A stretch of DNA of 64,000 bases from Erythroxylum novogranatense (GCA_029891385.1 CM057233.1:47136063-47200062), one strand, 5' to 3'. Shown: positions 1 through 10,230, counted from the first letter of the stretch. Numbers and translations: made by a program. The notes: generated by a model not told the origin, from the letters alone.

Positions 1-1669
1 TGATACTTTTCTATCACATAAAGATGAGTCTTTCAAGTGCTTTAGAAACCTTTCCATGAGGTTACAAAATGAAAAGGAATGTCTATAGCCAAAGATAAGG
101 AGTGATCATGGTGGAGAATTGAAAATGAGAAGTTTAGAGTATTCTCGAAGAAAATGGAATTTTCCATAACTTCTCCGCCCCAAGGACTCCATGAGCAGAA
201 TGGAGTTGTTGAGAGGAAGAATAGGACGATTTAAGAGATGGAAAGAACAATGTCAGGCGAGATGAATCTTCCTAAATACTTCAGGCGTAAGTCAATCAAA
301 GATGCTACATTGAGAATAGAGTGTTCTTTGTGACCAATCTTGAAAAACTCCTATGAGTTGTGGAATGGAAGGAGACCAAACATTTCTTATTTCCATCCTT
401 TCTACCGCAAGTGCACTAGTCTCGAACACAAAGGAAGCTCTGGAAAAATTTGATGCAAAGACATTTTCAGGAATTTTTCTAGGCTATTCTCTCACTTCAA
501 AGGCATTTAGAATCTTCAACCTCACCTCAAAGACTGTTGAAGAAACTATTCATGTTAAGTTCGATGATAGCTCTCAACCCAATAAGGAAGAGGAATCAGA
601 AGATGATCTTTATTCTGATGCCTTTGACGCAGTGAAAGGAAGTATCTTCATCGAAACACCTCATGATGAAAAGATGACATTTCTAAGAATTTTGAGTTAA
701 AGAAAGATTGGAGATACAAAAGTTTTCATCCCAAAGAGTCAATTATTGGAGAAACCTCGGAAGGTGTAAGAACAAGGTCCAAGTTCGGAAGAGAAGCCAA
801 CATGGCATTTATATCAAGTAGAACCTAAGAAGATTGATGAAGCTCTAAAGATGAAGCATGGATATTAGCTATGCAAGAGGAGTTGAATCAATTCAGTAGG
901 AATAAAGTCCGTCCTTAGTTCCTAAACCGAAAAGAAATCCATTATTGGTACTAGATGGATATTCAAGAATAAGCTAGACGAATCAGGGAAAAGTAAGTCG
1001 CAATAAGGCAAGATTAGTAGCACAAGGCTATAATCAGCGGAAGGAATAGACTACAATGAGACATATGCTCCAAGAGCAAGACTTGAAGCAATAAGGATAT
1101 TTTGCTTGCATATCTTTTTGCCATGACATAAAGCTTTTTCGATGGATGTAAAAAGTGCATTTCAATGCTTTATAGATGAAGAAGTCTATGTCAAGCAACC
1201 TCCTGGATTTGAGGATATAAAGTATCCAGATCATGTCTGAGACTTCATAAAGCCTTATATGGACTAAAACAGCCCCTAGAGCATGGTATGATCGTTCGAG
1301 CTCATTTCTTATAGGAAATGGATTTACTAGAGGTAAAGTAGACAAAACTCTTTTAGGAAGAACTTGAATAATGATTTTATTATTGTGCAAATCTATGTTG
1401 ATGATATTATTTTTGGAGCAACCTCAAAAAGGTTATGCATGAGCTTTGAAAATATGATGAAAAATGAATTTGAGATGAGCATGATGGGTGAGTTTAAATT
1501 CTTTCTTGGATTGCAAGTAAAGCAAACTAAGGATAAGATTTTTATCCATCAACAAAAATATGTCAAAGAATTGTTGTCTAAGTTTGATATGTGCAGTGTT
1601 AAAAGTATGTCTACACCGATGCATCCTTCAAACTTGTTGTCAAAAGACGAAAGTGGTAAGAAGGTGGAT
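1..1669 (+). pseudogene. Sirevirus-like Ty1/copia pol fragment (integrase to reverse transcriptase)
   Basis: This is a broken polyprotein piece that once encoded integrase and reverse transcriptase. The window opens inside the integrase core (peptide HKDESFK). The copia signature NGVVERKNRT is read near 203-232. The region 440-570 encodes KFDAKTFSGIFLGYS, the stretch that follows integrase in Sirevirus/SIRE-type elements. Reverse transcriptase is readable from about 940: WIFKNKLDES, then [13 protein letters not shown] with its YVDD catalytic box near 1393-1404, then [12 protein letters not shown]. There are many frameshifts and stops, for example after 700 and at several points between 760 and 1360. 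The frame breaks abruptly at 1669, where LTR purine repeats begin, so RNase H is missing. The assignment to the Sirevirus branch is from recalled peptide style and is moderately sure; copia itself is certain. Confidence 0.85.
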
Positions 1670-2058
1670 AACAGACGGAAGAAAAAGCAAACGGAAGAAT
1701 AACAGACGGAAGAATAACAGAAGGAAGAAAAAGCAGAAGGAAAAGCAGACGGAAGAATAACAGACGGAAGAAAAACAGAAGGAAGAAAAAGCAGAAGGAA
1801 AAACAGACGGAAGAATATCAGACGGAACAAAAATCAGACGGAAGCTTTACTAAGAGAAAAGCAGACGATACAAAAATCAGACGGAAGCTTTACGAAGAGA
1901 AAAGCAGACGATACAAGAATCAGACAGAAGAAAGGAACATCAGTTTAAGACAGTTACGGAGTTAAACTGAATAACCGTTTCTTTAAAGATTCAAGAAGTA
2001 GATATTCAAGAAATAGTTGAAGACCTGATTATAAATAAGAGTCAAGATTGAAGTAAAA
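1670..2058 (+). repeat. Truncated Sirevirus-like LTR with CAGACGGAAGAA purine array
   Basis: The segment starts with an imperfect array of units like ACAGACGGAAGAA, with A-rich spacers and variants, running to about 1930. It continues into sequence ending near GTCAAGATTGAAGTAAAA. The non-array part (about 1950-2058) is the reverse complement of about 5640-5750 in the full minus-strand LTR at 5119-6199, so this is part of the same LTR family. Both ends are cut: the left is fused directly to reverse transcriptase coding sequence, and the right to a foreign gene fragment. It contains no gene of its own. Confidence 0.75.
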
Positions 2059-2790
2059 AATCTTATCTTAGTTAGGCTTGGTCCTGGATCTTGATATACG
2101 CAGATAGAATTTCCACTCCTTTTCTCTTCACATGCTTCATCAATCAATTTTACTGCCTCTTCAATTTGATCAGAAGTCATGTCATCCACAACTGGCTCTG
2201 GTTGAACTTTTAGCTTCAGCTTCTCATACTTGAGTTCAACAAAATTTGGTGGTTGAAGATCAGGTACCACCTTGATTATTGTACTGTTCAGTATAGGATA
2301 AGAAGTGAGACGCTCTCCAAATGGCTCGGTGGATATGGTTCTCTTCCAACTCTCTTCAATTGATCATAGAAATTTTGTAACCCTATCCAACGGATGTAAA
2401 ATGCCATTATCATATTCAATCGATTTGAAGAAGGCTTTCACATATCTCTTTGGTTTGTCTCGGATGATGACAGACTTGGTCTTCTTCTCCTCTATTACAA
2501 CCAATCTGTGTTCCCAACTTTCTCTTTGAATGCTTAAATACTTGGATGGAACATTAGTCATCACACTCACAACTTTTGAGTAGCCTTCTTACCCATAACA
2601 TGAGTAGCAACTTGTTTGTGGACAAGTGTAGACTGAAAAGTAGTAGGAACTACTTCTTCAAAAATTGGATTATTAAGAACTTTGTGAGAATCCTTAATAT
2701 TACCCATAACAGTTTCCACAATTGCTTGATGGCGACTTCCATATTAACTTCAAAGAAGATCAACAAAGACTAACAACACTTACGGCGGAC
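2059..2790 (-). pseudogene. Fragment of env-like / plant transposon protein gene (VPDLQP module)
   Basis: Read on the minus strand, 2290-2060 encodes TIIKVVPDLQP followed by a lysine-rich stretch and MTSDQIEEAVKLIDEA. The gene at 33801-35925 has TIIKVVPDLQP, a lysine-rich stretch and LTEDEIAYKVRNIDEA in the same order, so the two are related. Further upstream on the minus strand (2570-2364) a second open piece encodes a basic peptide with WEHRLVVIEEKKTKSV. Neither piece has a complete gene around it. The fragment sits between a truncated LTR and a reverse transcriptase block, in the opposite orientation to both. Its function is unknown; I infer it comes from the env-like ORF found at the 3' end of Sirevirus-type elements. 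Confidence 0.6.
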
Positions 2791-2791
2791 A

Positions 2792-3206
2792 TATGTTGAT
2801 GATATTATTTTTGGAGCAACCTCAAAAAGGTTATGCATGAGCTTTGAAAATATGATGAAAAATGAATTTGAGATGAGCATGATGGGTGAGTTTAAATTCT
2901 TTCTTGGATTGCAAGTAAAGCAAACTAAGGATAAGATTTTTATCCATCAACAAAAATATGTCAAAGAATTGTTGTCTAAGTTTGATATGTGCAGTGTTAA
3001 AAGTATGTCTACACCGATGCATCCTTCAAACTTGTTGTCAAAAGACGAAAGTGGTAAGAAGGTGGATCAAACCATATTTAGAGGGATGATTAGTTCTTTG
3101 CTTTATCTTACAGCAAGTAGACCTGACATTCTATTCAGTGTATGCTTGTGTGCAAGGTTTCAGGCCGATCCTAGAGAATCTCATTACATTGAAGGATGCA
3201 TCGGTG
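2792..3206 (+). pseudogene. Second copy of the copia reverse transcriptase block
   Basis: Positions 2792-3067 repeat 1394-1669 and appear identical in base and peptide sequence: [11 protein letters not shown], then [12 protein letters not shown], then [16 protein letters not shown]. Unlike the first copy, this one continues past the shared breakpoint into [20 protein letters not shown] and [11 protein letters not shown], which is the normal continuation of copia reverse transcriptase toward RNase H. It then runs straight into an inverted copy of itself. There is no start and no end, so this is a fragment and not a gene. The left breakpoint joins it to the env-like gene fragment. Confidence 0.85.
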
Positions 3207-3478
3207 ACCTTCTTACCACTTTCGTCTTTTGACAACAAGTTTGAAGGATGCATCGGTGTAGACATACTTTTAACACTGCACATATCAAACTTAGACAACA
3301 ATTCTTTGACATATTTTTGTTGATGGATAAAAATCTTATCCTTAGTTTGCTTTACTTGCAATCGAAGAAAGAATTTAAACTCACCCATCATGCTCATCTC
3401 AAATTCATTTTTCATCATATTTTCAAAGCTCATGCATAACCTTTTTGAGGTTGCTCCAAAAATAATATCATCAACATA
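2792..3478. repeat. Near-perfect inverted repeat, 272-bp arms, 143-bp spacer
   Basis: The left arm 2792-3063 is the reverse complement of 3207-3478 with, by eye, a single difference (Gly to Arg codon in the FLGLQVKQ peptide). The spacer 3064-3206 ends with TTGAAGGATGCATCGGTG, and the same 18-mer reappears at about 3239-3256 inside the right arm. This short homology at the junction is what a template-switch or foldback event would leave. Confidence 0.85.
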
Positions 3479-4356
3479 GATTTGCACAATAATAAAATCA
3501 TTATTCAAGTTCTTCCTAAAAAGAGTTTTGTCTACTTTACCTCTAGTAAATCCATTTCCTATAAGAAATGAGCTCAGACGATCATACCATGCTCTAGGGG
3601 CCTGTTTCAGTCCATATAAGGCTTTATGAAGTCTGTAGACATGATCTGGATACTTTATATCCTCAAATCCAGGAGGTTGCTTGACATAGACTTCTTCATC
3701 TATAAAACCGCTCGTAAATGCACTTTTACATCCATCTGAAAAAGCTTTATGTCATGGCAAACAGCATATGCAAGCAGTATCCTTATTGCTTCAAGTCTTG
3801 CTACTGGAGCATATGTCTCATTGTAGTCTATTCCTTCCTGCTGATTATAGCCTTGTGCTACTAATCTTGCCTTGTTGCGACTTACTTTTCCTGATTCGTC
3901 TAGCTTATTCTTGAATATCCATCTAGTACCAATAATGGATTTCTTTTCAGGTTTAGGAACTAAGGACCAGACTTTATTCCTACTGAATTGATTCAACTCC
4001 TCTTGCATAGCTAATATCCATGCTTCATCTTTTAGAGCTTCATCAATCTTCTTAGGTTCTACTTGAGATATAAATGCCATATTGGCTTCTCTTCTGAACT
4101 TGGACCTTGTTCTTACACCTTCTGAGGTTTCTCCAATAATTGACTCTTTGGGATGAAAGCTTTTGTATCTCCAATCTTTCTTTAACTCAAAATTCTTATA
4201 AATGTCTGTCTTTTCATCATGAGGTGTTTCTGATGAAGATACTTCCTTGCACTGCGTCAAAGGCACTGTAACAGCATCATCTTCTAAAGCACTTGAAAGA
4301 CTCATCTTTATGTGATAGAAAAAGTATCTAACAAAACCTTGTAAAATCATCAACAA
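3207..4356 (-). pseudogene. Sirevirus-like copia reverse transcriptase, minus-strand copy
   Basis: The minus-strand copy encodes most of a Ty1/copia reverse transcriptase. One open stretch (4356-3700) reads AFISQVEPKKIDEALKDEAW, then NQFSRNKVWSLVPKPEKKS, WIFKNKLDESGKVSRNKARL, QGYNQQEGIDYNETYAPVAR and FQMDVK. A second stretch (3508-3207) carries the YVDD box and [17 protein letters not shown]. The two are separated by a frameshifted segment at about 3510-3700. It parallels the plus-strand copy at 1-1669 but is better preserved. Just upstream of the reverse transcriptase, an internal deletion joins integrase (DESFK-like) to the region before the reverse transcriptase. The left end is the inverted repeat at 3207. 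Confidence 0.85.
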
Positions 4357-4690
4357 TCACAAGTCCATACTTCTTTCCACCAAGACTTATTGTTCTTGTT
4401 GGACCAAATAAGTCCATATGTAACAACTCAAGTGGTCAGATGATGTTTACGAAATGTTTTGAAGAGAAAGAGGTTTTAACTTGTTTCCCTTTCTGACAAC
4501 TTTCACAAAAGAAATCTTTGTCAAAACGAATTTGTGGCAAACCTTTTACCAAATCATGTTTCAAAAGTTTTGAAATATGTTTAAAACTGACATGACCTAG
4601 TTTTTTATGCCAGATCAGTCTTTCATCTTCAGTAGATAAAAAAACATGAAATATTTTGAGACTGAAAATCGTCTAAATCAATTTTGTAAA
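4357..4690 (-). pseudogene. copia pre-integrase and integrase N-terminal region
   Basis: On the minus strand this encodes the pre-integrase and zinc-binding part of a copia polyprotein. Readable pieces are ERLIWHKKLGHVSF, then LVKGLPQIRFDKDFFCESC and QKGKQVKTSF, giving the H-H-C-C pattern of the integrase N-terminal domain. These are followed by LHMDLFGPTRTISLGGKKYG, the start of the catalytic core with its first Asp. Stop codons and frame changes interrupt it. It belongs to the same minus-strand element as the reverse transcriptase to its left and the gag remnant to its right. Confidence 0.75.
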
Positions 4691-5098
4691 GATTTGGACT
4701 CCTTGACTTGATTTGTTCCTTCATGTGCAATTGATAATGTATCCCACATTTCTTTGGCAGTATCACATCCATGAACTTTGTCATACTCGCTTCTGCTCAA
4801 TGCACAACTCGAAAAAATTTCGCTTTGGAGTTTAGTTGAAATCTTGCTTTCTGCTCAGCCGTCCATCTTTCTCGTGGAATTGGATTTTTATCATCATCTT
4901 CAGGTGTGTATGGTCCATTCTCGATGATGTCCCAAAGGTCAATGTGAGTAGACTCGATAAACAATCTCATCCGATCCTTCCAATAGTGGTAGTCTTCACC
5001 ATTGAATCTTTGGAGGTGCGTGACCGAGGCTCCTTGACAATATCGTGTGTGATTCCACCATTTTCTTTAGTTCACACTTTATTAGAGTGATTCTTGAA
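4691..5098 (-). pseudogene. copia gag N-terminal remnant
   Basis: On the minus strand the region just inside the primer site encodes Sirevirus/copia-style Gag N-terminal peptides: YWKDRMRLFIEST, HIDLWDIIENGPYTPEDD, then SRSEYDKVHGCDTAKEMWDT, with several stops and frame changes. This is the capsid (UBN2-like) part of Gag. The remainder of Gag, including any zinc knuckle, and the protease are absent, because the next recognisable sequence is pre-integrase. I infer an internal deletion. Confidence 0.65.
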
Positions 5099-5104
5099 CA
5101 CCTT

Positions 5105-5116
5105 GCTCTGATACCA
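5105..5116 (-). other. Primer binding site (tRNA-iMet type) of the minus-strand copia element
   Basis: The top strand reads GCTCTGATACCA, whose reverse complement TGGTATCAGAGC matches the 3' end of plant initiator tRNA-Met. It lies 2 bp from the CA end of the adjoining LTR, the usual spacing, and fixes the orientation of the element as minus. Confidence 0.9.
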
Positions 5117-5118
5117 AT

Positions 5119-6199
5119 TGAATTAAATCACACGTTAATATATTGAGTAATAATATGATCAAGATACACAAGAAGGGGGGGTTGAATTGTGATAAACTTT
5201 TCGTTAATCCCTTCAATAACAATTGCTTGTTCTTTCAGAAAACTTATCTTAAATCAATTCTTGACTAGTTTGAAAACCTTTAATAATAATGAGAACTACG
5301 ATTTAAGTAAAGTAAGAGTTAGAGAGAGAAACACAACAATTTATCCTGGTTCACCCCAAACCGTGGGCTACGTCCAGTCCTCAGATATCCTTCTGAGATT
5401 TTACTATCTTCGAACTGTTTACAAGTATTCTTTGACTGAGCCTCTTGGTCTCTTAACAACAAATATTCTTTTACTCTTAGCCTCTTGGGCTACCTGTAAC
5501 ACTTTTCAAAATGAAAACTAATAAAGAGCTTTTTACAAAGAGTTGCTCTTAATAATGTACACTCGAAAAATAGTTCACAATTTTTCTCGAGATAGTCGAT
5601 GTTTGAATACTCGAGTTTCATTCACTTTTCTCAAAAGTCGTTTTACTTCAATCTCGACTCTTATTTATAATCAGGTCTTCAATCGCTTTCTTGAATATCT
5701 GCTTCATGAATCTTTAAAGAAACGGTTATTCAGTTTTAACTCAGAATCGCCTTAAATCGATGTTTCTTTCTTCATCGATTCTTGTATCATCCGCTTTTCT
5801 CTTCGTAAAGTTTCGTCCGATTTTGTATCGCCGCTTTTCTCTTCGTAAAGCTTCCGTCGATTTTTGTATCGCTCGCTTTCTCTTAGTAAAGCTTAGCCTC
5901 GATTTTGTTCCGTCGATATTCTTCCGCCTCTGTTTTCCTTCGCTTTTCTTCCTTCATTTTTTCTTCCGTCATTATTCTTCCGCCCGCTTTTCATACGCTT
6001 TTCTTCCTTCGCTTTTTCTTTAAATCATTATTCTTCCGTCATTATTCTTCCGTCTGTTTTTTCTTCCTTCTGTTATTCTTCCGTCTGTTATTCTTCCGTC
6101 TGCTTTTCCTTTTTATGCATCCATCTACTTTTCATTTGTATATTTCTCTTTGTTTATTATCAAAATTATTTAATACGTGAAGTCTGGTTTGACTTAACA
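5119..6199 (-). repeat. Full-length Sirevirus-like LTR (about 1.08 kb)
   Basis: On the minus strand the LTR begins TGTTAAGTCAAACC and ends TTTAATTCA. A primer site follows on one side and a polypurine tract lies on the other. Near its start it holds the variable purine array, seen on the top strand as repeated TTCTTCCGTCTG at about 5930-6110. Then comes a region matched by the LTR fragment at 1950-2058. Further in is a top-strand stretch near 5350-5390 with GGTTCACCCC and GGGCTACGTCCAG, of a kind I associate with Sirevirus LTRs. Being bordered by both a PBS and a PPT, it sits between two internal regions rather than at an element boundary. Confidence 0.8.
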
Positions 6200-6213
6200 T
6201 TCTCCACCTTTTT
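6200..6213 (-). other. Polypurine tract abutting the LTR
   Basis: The minus strand reads AAAAAGGTGGAGAA immediately before the LTR start TGTTAAG. It is the plus-strand-synthesis primer of an element lying to the right, of which only about 240 bp (to near 6440) of non-coding 3' sequence remain. Confidence 0.65.
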
Positions 6214-6439
6214 GATGATAACAAATACTTGTGAATTAGAGAAATATGAAAAGTATCAATTATACAGAAGTATTGAGATAAAAAAATAACTTCTGCTTTA
6301 TCTTTCTAGCTGATTTCTTCCTTCTCCCTTTGTTAGCTTTACATCTTTCTGAAGAAGCAATACATTGGTGGAAGGATTGATTTATGTGACATTGATTGTT
6401 TCTGGATTAAGTCAGGTTTGTGTTTCTGTTTTCTGTTCG

Positions 6440-7100
6440 GGCAGACACGTCGCGACGTATTTTAATTTAACCGTCTCGACGTGCCTTATTTTTCTTTAAC
6501 GTCTACGTCGCGACGTATTTTCATTTATACGTCGTAACGTATCTCATTTCTTTTGGCACTTACGTCACAACGTGGCACATTCTGACACCGCGACGTCCCA
6601 TCGGTTGAAATACCTTTGTTGCCCCTTCTGTCCTGCGGTCTTTGCGTTTGTCCGGAGCCCTATTTTGTCTTTTCACCTTGCGACTGTCCACCTCCTTTCG
6701 CCGTCTATTCCTCTTCTCTTCCCCATCATTTTTTCTTCTCTCCCGTTTTATTTCTGCCGTACCAGCTCTAGCTATCTCTATTCTCTCGGTTGTTCAGCAG
6801 TGCCCACCGTTTCCGCCGTCTCCTTTCTTGCGTCTTTGATCTCTGTAAGTGTTCCATTGTCCTTCGTTTTCCTGTTTTTTTCGTCTTTCTTGTTAGTGGT
6901 TTTGAGTTACGTTTTTCGCGACGAGCGATTGCTCGCCGCGATGCGTCTGGAAATCGCCATACGCCGCGACGAACGCCTTGCCTCGTCGCGACGTACGAAG
7001 TACCTTTTCTCGTCACGACGTCTGCTTTTGCACATCGCGACGTCTGGTTAAGGACTTTGTCTCGTAGCGGCGTCTGCCCACACGTCGCGACGAGGAGGCT
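6440..7100. repeat. CG-palindrome island left of the Athila-type gene
   Basis: Two exact copies of the palindrome ACGTCGCGACGT lie at 6447-6458 and 6505-6516. Degenerate forms follow at about 6531-6600 and 6916-7092, for example ATCGCGACGT and ACGTCGCGACG. Between them is pyrimidine-rich sequence (about 6600-6900) with open frames that I regard as fortuitous. The island stands out against an AT-rich background and recurs at 8806-8910 and in the chromovirus LTRs. Confidence 0.7.
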
Positions 7101-7158
7101 GATTTTTACTTAACTCTCTATTAATTTTTCTGTTCTGTTTCTTTTTGTTTACAGGATA

Positions 7159-8472
7159 ATGCCTCGAACTAAGAACGCTAGCAAGTCCGACCGACCCCAA
7201 TCCCCTTCTGATGTACTTCCCTCTCCCTCGCACTCGCTTGATGAGTTTTACTCTGACCCACCTGTTTCACCTCACCCCGCTGCCTCTACCTCCTCTTTGG
7301 GAGTTTTCTTCGCCCATTCTCCTTCTCCCCAGCCCTCACACTCTTCGCACCACCACCTTTCTCCTACTCATTCCTCTTCCCTTCCGGTTGATCCTAAGTA
7401 TGTTGCACTGGCCGCCAAAACTGAGGCCAGATCCATACTTAAGGAAAAACCCTTTCCTTTGATCCCCCACAATAACCCCTTCGTCCGCCAACTCTTTCAA
7501 CTCAACCTCACCAACCTAGCCCAACCCCGCACCTCTGGGAACCTAACATTCGTCCGCCAGTTCTACACCCATGCTCGTTTCTCAGGCACCTACGAAATCG
7601 AGTTTCGTGGTGTTTCCATTCCCCGAGCTTTCACTTCTACCTCCATTCGGGAACATTATCATCTCCCTCCTACCCCCCGCTGCCACTACTCGGAGCTCAT
7701 CCATGAGTACCCTTGGGATGACGTCCTTCGTACCCTCTATCTTGAGGGTACCCAGTGATATCAACCCAGAGGGACTCAGCGTTATATCCGTCGTGCTGAC
7801 CTGCGCTCCGAGGCCCGTCCGTGGCTTCATTTTATTTGTAACAACATCCTTCCCACCACCCACCTGGCCATGGTTCCCAAGGAGCAGGCTCTTTACATTT
7901 ACCTGTTGAAGGTCGGCCGGCCCGTCGACCTCACTCTAGCCATCACCTCCGCCCTTCGTCAATGCCTCCTCTCCACCAACATCACCCATTCCCTCATATT
8001 TTCCCATCTCATCACCGACATGTTCCGAGCCTATCAGATTCCGGAACATCCGACCGATCTTACTTTTGAGCCTGCTCCTGCTTTCCGGTACATTCGTCTC
8101 TGCCAACCTCATAGCCTTCACACCCCATCTGACCCTTCCCCACCTTCTTCTTCTTCCCCTCCCCCTGTAGCTTCTGCCCTTACTCCTTCCACTCCTGTTC
8201 CTTCTGATCTTGCACCTCCATCTGAGGCTCCGCCTCGCACCCACACTCCTTCCCCTCCCGCCCCCTCTGATCCGGTCGCCATTCTTCGCGTCGACTTATG
8301 ACGCATCGAGGCACAGATGGCAGCTGATCGTCGTTTTTACCATTCGATGTTCACACTTATTGCGGATCGCCTGCAGTTGCCACTCCCTCCTGCACTCCAG
8401 GATCTTTCAGCTGGCCCTAGTACTTCTCAGGCTGCCCCTCCGGACCCGCCCGCTGATGATCCTTCGGGTTAA
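7159..8472 (+). pseudogene. Athila-type env-like / putative plant transposon protein
   Basis: A 437-codon frame opens at ATGCCTCGAACT and ends at TAA 8470-8472. It is interrupted by two in-frame TGA codons at 7756-7758 and 8299-8301. The first 75 or so residues are rich in Pro, Ser and His. The middle (about 80-320) contains NLTFVRQFYTHARF, FRGVSIPRAFTSTSIREHYH, RPWLHFICNNILPTTHLAMV and EQALYIYLLKVGRPVDL. This is the pattern of the plant family often named putative plant transposon protein, seen as the extra ORF of Athila-like elements. A second Pro/Ser-rich linker and a short basic tail (RIEAQMAADRRFYHSM) follow. There are no frameshifts. One stop fits CGA to TGA, and the other a TGG codon change. 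No signal peptide or clear membrane segment is visible, so an envelope role is unproven. Confidence 0.75.
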
Positions 8473-8641
8473 TTTTGTCTTTTAGTTCTTTTCTTTTCTT
8501 GTATTTCTTTTCTTTTGTTGTCTTTTATTTATGTATTTAGTTTCTTAGTTCTTTTGTTCCTTTTGTACCTGACTTATTTCACTTAATGATCAATCTTTCA
8601 TTTTTATGCCTTGTTCTTCTTATTTTTTTTTCCTTCCTCTA

Positions 8642-8682
8642 CATTTTCATTGAGGACAATGTGTGTTTTAAGTGTGAGGGAG
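8642..8682 (+). promoter_or_regulatory. Athila/Tat-type 3' motif and polypurine tract
   Basis: The sequence TTGAGGACAATGTGTG is followed by TTTTAAGTGTGAGGGAG. A box of the form gaggacaatgt...ttaagtttggggg is, from memory, the conserved polypurine-tract region downstream of the extra ORF in Athila/Tat gypsy elements. It lies 170 bp after the gene end, which supports the lineage call. Confidence 0.6.
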
Positions 8683-8805
8683 CTATTTCCCCATTTATCC
8701 TCCATATTGCATGACTGTTGGTGTTGTGATTATGAATTGATGGCCAATTGGTGCATTCTGTCGATTAATTTAGTGCATTTTACATCTTTCTCTCATTCTG
8801 CATTT

Positions 8806-8912
8806 CTTCGCCGCGACGAGTGATCACACGTCGCGGCGAAGCTATTCTTCCGAGTGTGTATACGTCGCGACGTCCGCACGTTACGATGTCTACCTCAGCT
8901 CGCCGCGATGTC
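8806..8912. repeat. CG-palindrome island right of the Athila-type gene
   Basis: Contains CGCCGCGACGAG, ACGTCGCGGCGA, the exact 12-mer ACGTCGCGACGT at 8862-8873 and CTCGCCGCGATG. These are the same motif families as at 6440-7100 and in the LTRs at 45298-55265. Confidence 0.7.
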
Positions 8913-9511
8913 ACATGTATGCATGAATGACTTGTGCTTCATTTTTCCATTCAATTAAACATTTTCTGCACTGGATTTTTTGTGGCTTTTTCTTCAAAGT
9001 TTTTACTAGTTTCAAAATTATGCTTGAGTTTTTGAAAATACCTCCCATTCTTTTAATAATAGTTGGAATTGACAAAATTTTGCTCTTTATGTTTTCAAAA
9101 CACAGTGAATGGAAGCATTCTAACAAAATAACATTTTAAGTTTTTGAGACTTGAGATTGTTCATAGAGATAATACCCTTGTTGGAAGGATATTTGAGCCA
9201 TAAATTTTCTTTTATCTTTGCGTGCATCTGCTTATTTCATTCTCCTCTAGAACTTGTTTTAATTCTTACTTGAAGCTTAATGAACTGGATTTTTGTTGAT
9301 TTGATAGAGGCATTCCTTCCTCAACCCATTTCCCTAAACACTGCCCCTTACATCTTTATCCCTTGCTAGCCCTTTGAGTCTTCCTGTTATGAGCATTTGC
9401 ATTCATATTTTTATGGTGTCATTAGTTATTTTGCTTTAAAAAAAGTCCAAAAATCCTTTATTTGCAATATCAGTTTCTTAGAACAATAACATTAGAAGGT
9501 GATAAACCATC
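8913..9511. other. Non-coding retroelement 3' sequence
   Basis: About 600 bp of AT-rich DNA with no frame I can support. Phrases such as ATACCCTTGTTGGAAGG and TTGAGCC resemble the non-coding 3' region of Athila-like elements, so it is probably the continuation of that element. Confidence 0.4.
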
Positions 9512-9765
9512 TGTTAAGTCAAAATGACTTCACATTTATAATTTTGATTAATAACAAATACTCAGTAGAAAAACAGACAGAGAAAGAAAGACAGACGGAG
9601 AAAGAAAAACAGACTAAGTGGAAAAACAGACGGATAATGAAAAACATACGAAGTAGAAAAACAGACGGAGAATAAAAAACAGACGAAGTAGAAAAACAGA
9701 CGGAGAAAGAAAAAAAATAGACGAAGTAGAAAAGCAGACGGAAGCCAAAAACAGACGCATATGTT
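9512..9765 (+). repeat. Sirevirus-like LTR start with CAGACGGAGAAAG array
   Basis: Begins TGTTAAGTCAAAATGACTTC, matching the start of the LTR at 5119-6199, then enters an array of AAAACAGACGGAG/GACGAAGTAG units. It breaks off at about 9765 into internal element sequence, so the rest of the LTR is missing. Confidence 0.7.
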
Positions 9766-9769
9766 ACTA

Positions 9770-9945
9770 CAATTGCATTTGAAGAACTCTGGGAGAAGGA
9801 TGATCGATCCACATTACCCTTTGACTTGCAAATAGAAGTAAATCATCTACGTAGAGAAATAAGGAGTTATGCAGAGAAGTCAAGGAGTTGAAGGAGATGG
9901 TGAAAGAATTGTAAAAGTATCATCAGTTGTAATCTTCTTGTTTAA
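9770..9945 (+). pseudogene. Coiled-coil tail of an env-like gene
   Basis: Two overlapping frames read LQIEVNHLRREIRSYAEKS and then LCREVKELKEMVKEL followed by a stop. Together they resemble the charged coiled-coil C-termini of the genes at 33801-35925 (YIREEMKSLRTDMKSLRTE) and 36584-37827 (LRRDFKSLGAEVKEMKAMMT). A one-base frame change separates the two halves. As in those genes, the stop is followed within about 50 bp by the purine box AATAGGGGGAGAA. No N-terminal part is present, because LTR repeats lie directly upstream. Confidence 0.55.
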
Positions 9946-9950
9946 CAAGA

Positions 9951-9968
9951 AATAGGGGGAGAAGAGAA
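9951..9968 (+). other. Polypurine box AATAGGGGGAGAAG
   Basis: A pure purine run after the coiled-coil tail. The same box follows the env-like genes near 35944 and, altered, near 37845. It fits a polypurine tract of a Sirevirus-type element. Confidence 0.5.
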
Positions 9969-10230
9969 TGGAAACCAGAAATGATGATCGTCTGCTTTTG
10001 GCTTCCGTCTGCTCTCTTTTTGGGTGCCATGGTTTTTTCGTATAGCTTGTGAAGTTTCTCGTAACACTCTGCAATCTATTTTATGTTTTCTCTGGGACCT
10101 ATGTAACTTCGTTGTTCTCGGGAATTCATATGATTATCTCCTCTGAGGTTGGAGACAATAGTAAGGCGAACGCTGGTTTACGTTAGTAGTGGATTTTGTT
10201 AAAATAAAAAAATTATAAATTTCGGATTAA

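Noticed and set aside
6572..7113. Open frames up to 159 codons left of the Athila-type gene
   Set aside because: Pyrimidine-rich, low-complexity translations overlapping in several frames with no recognisable domain. The sequence is explained by the CG islands and leader.
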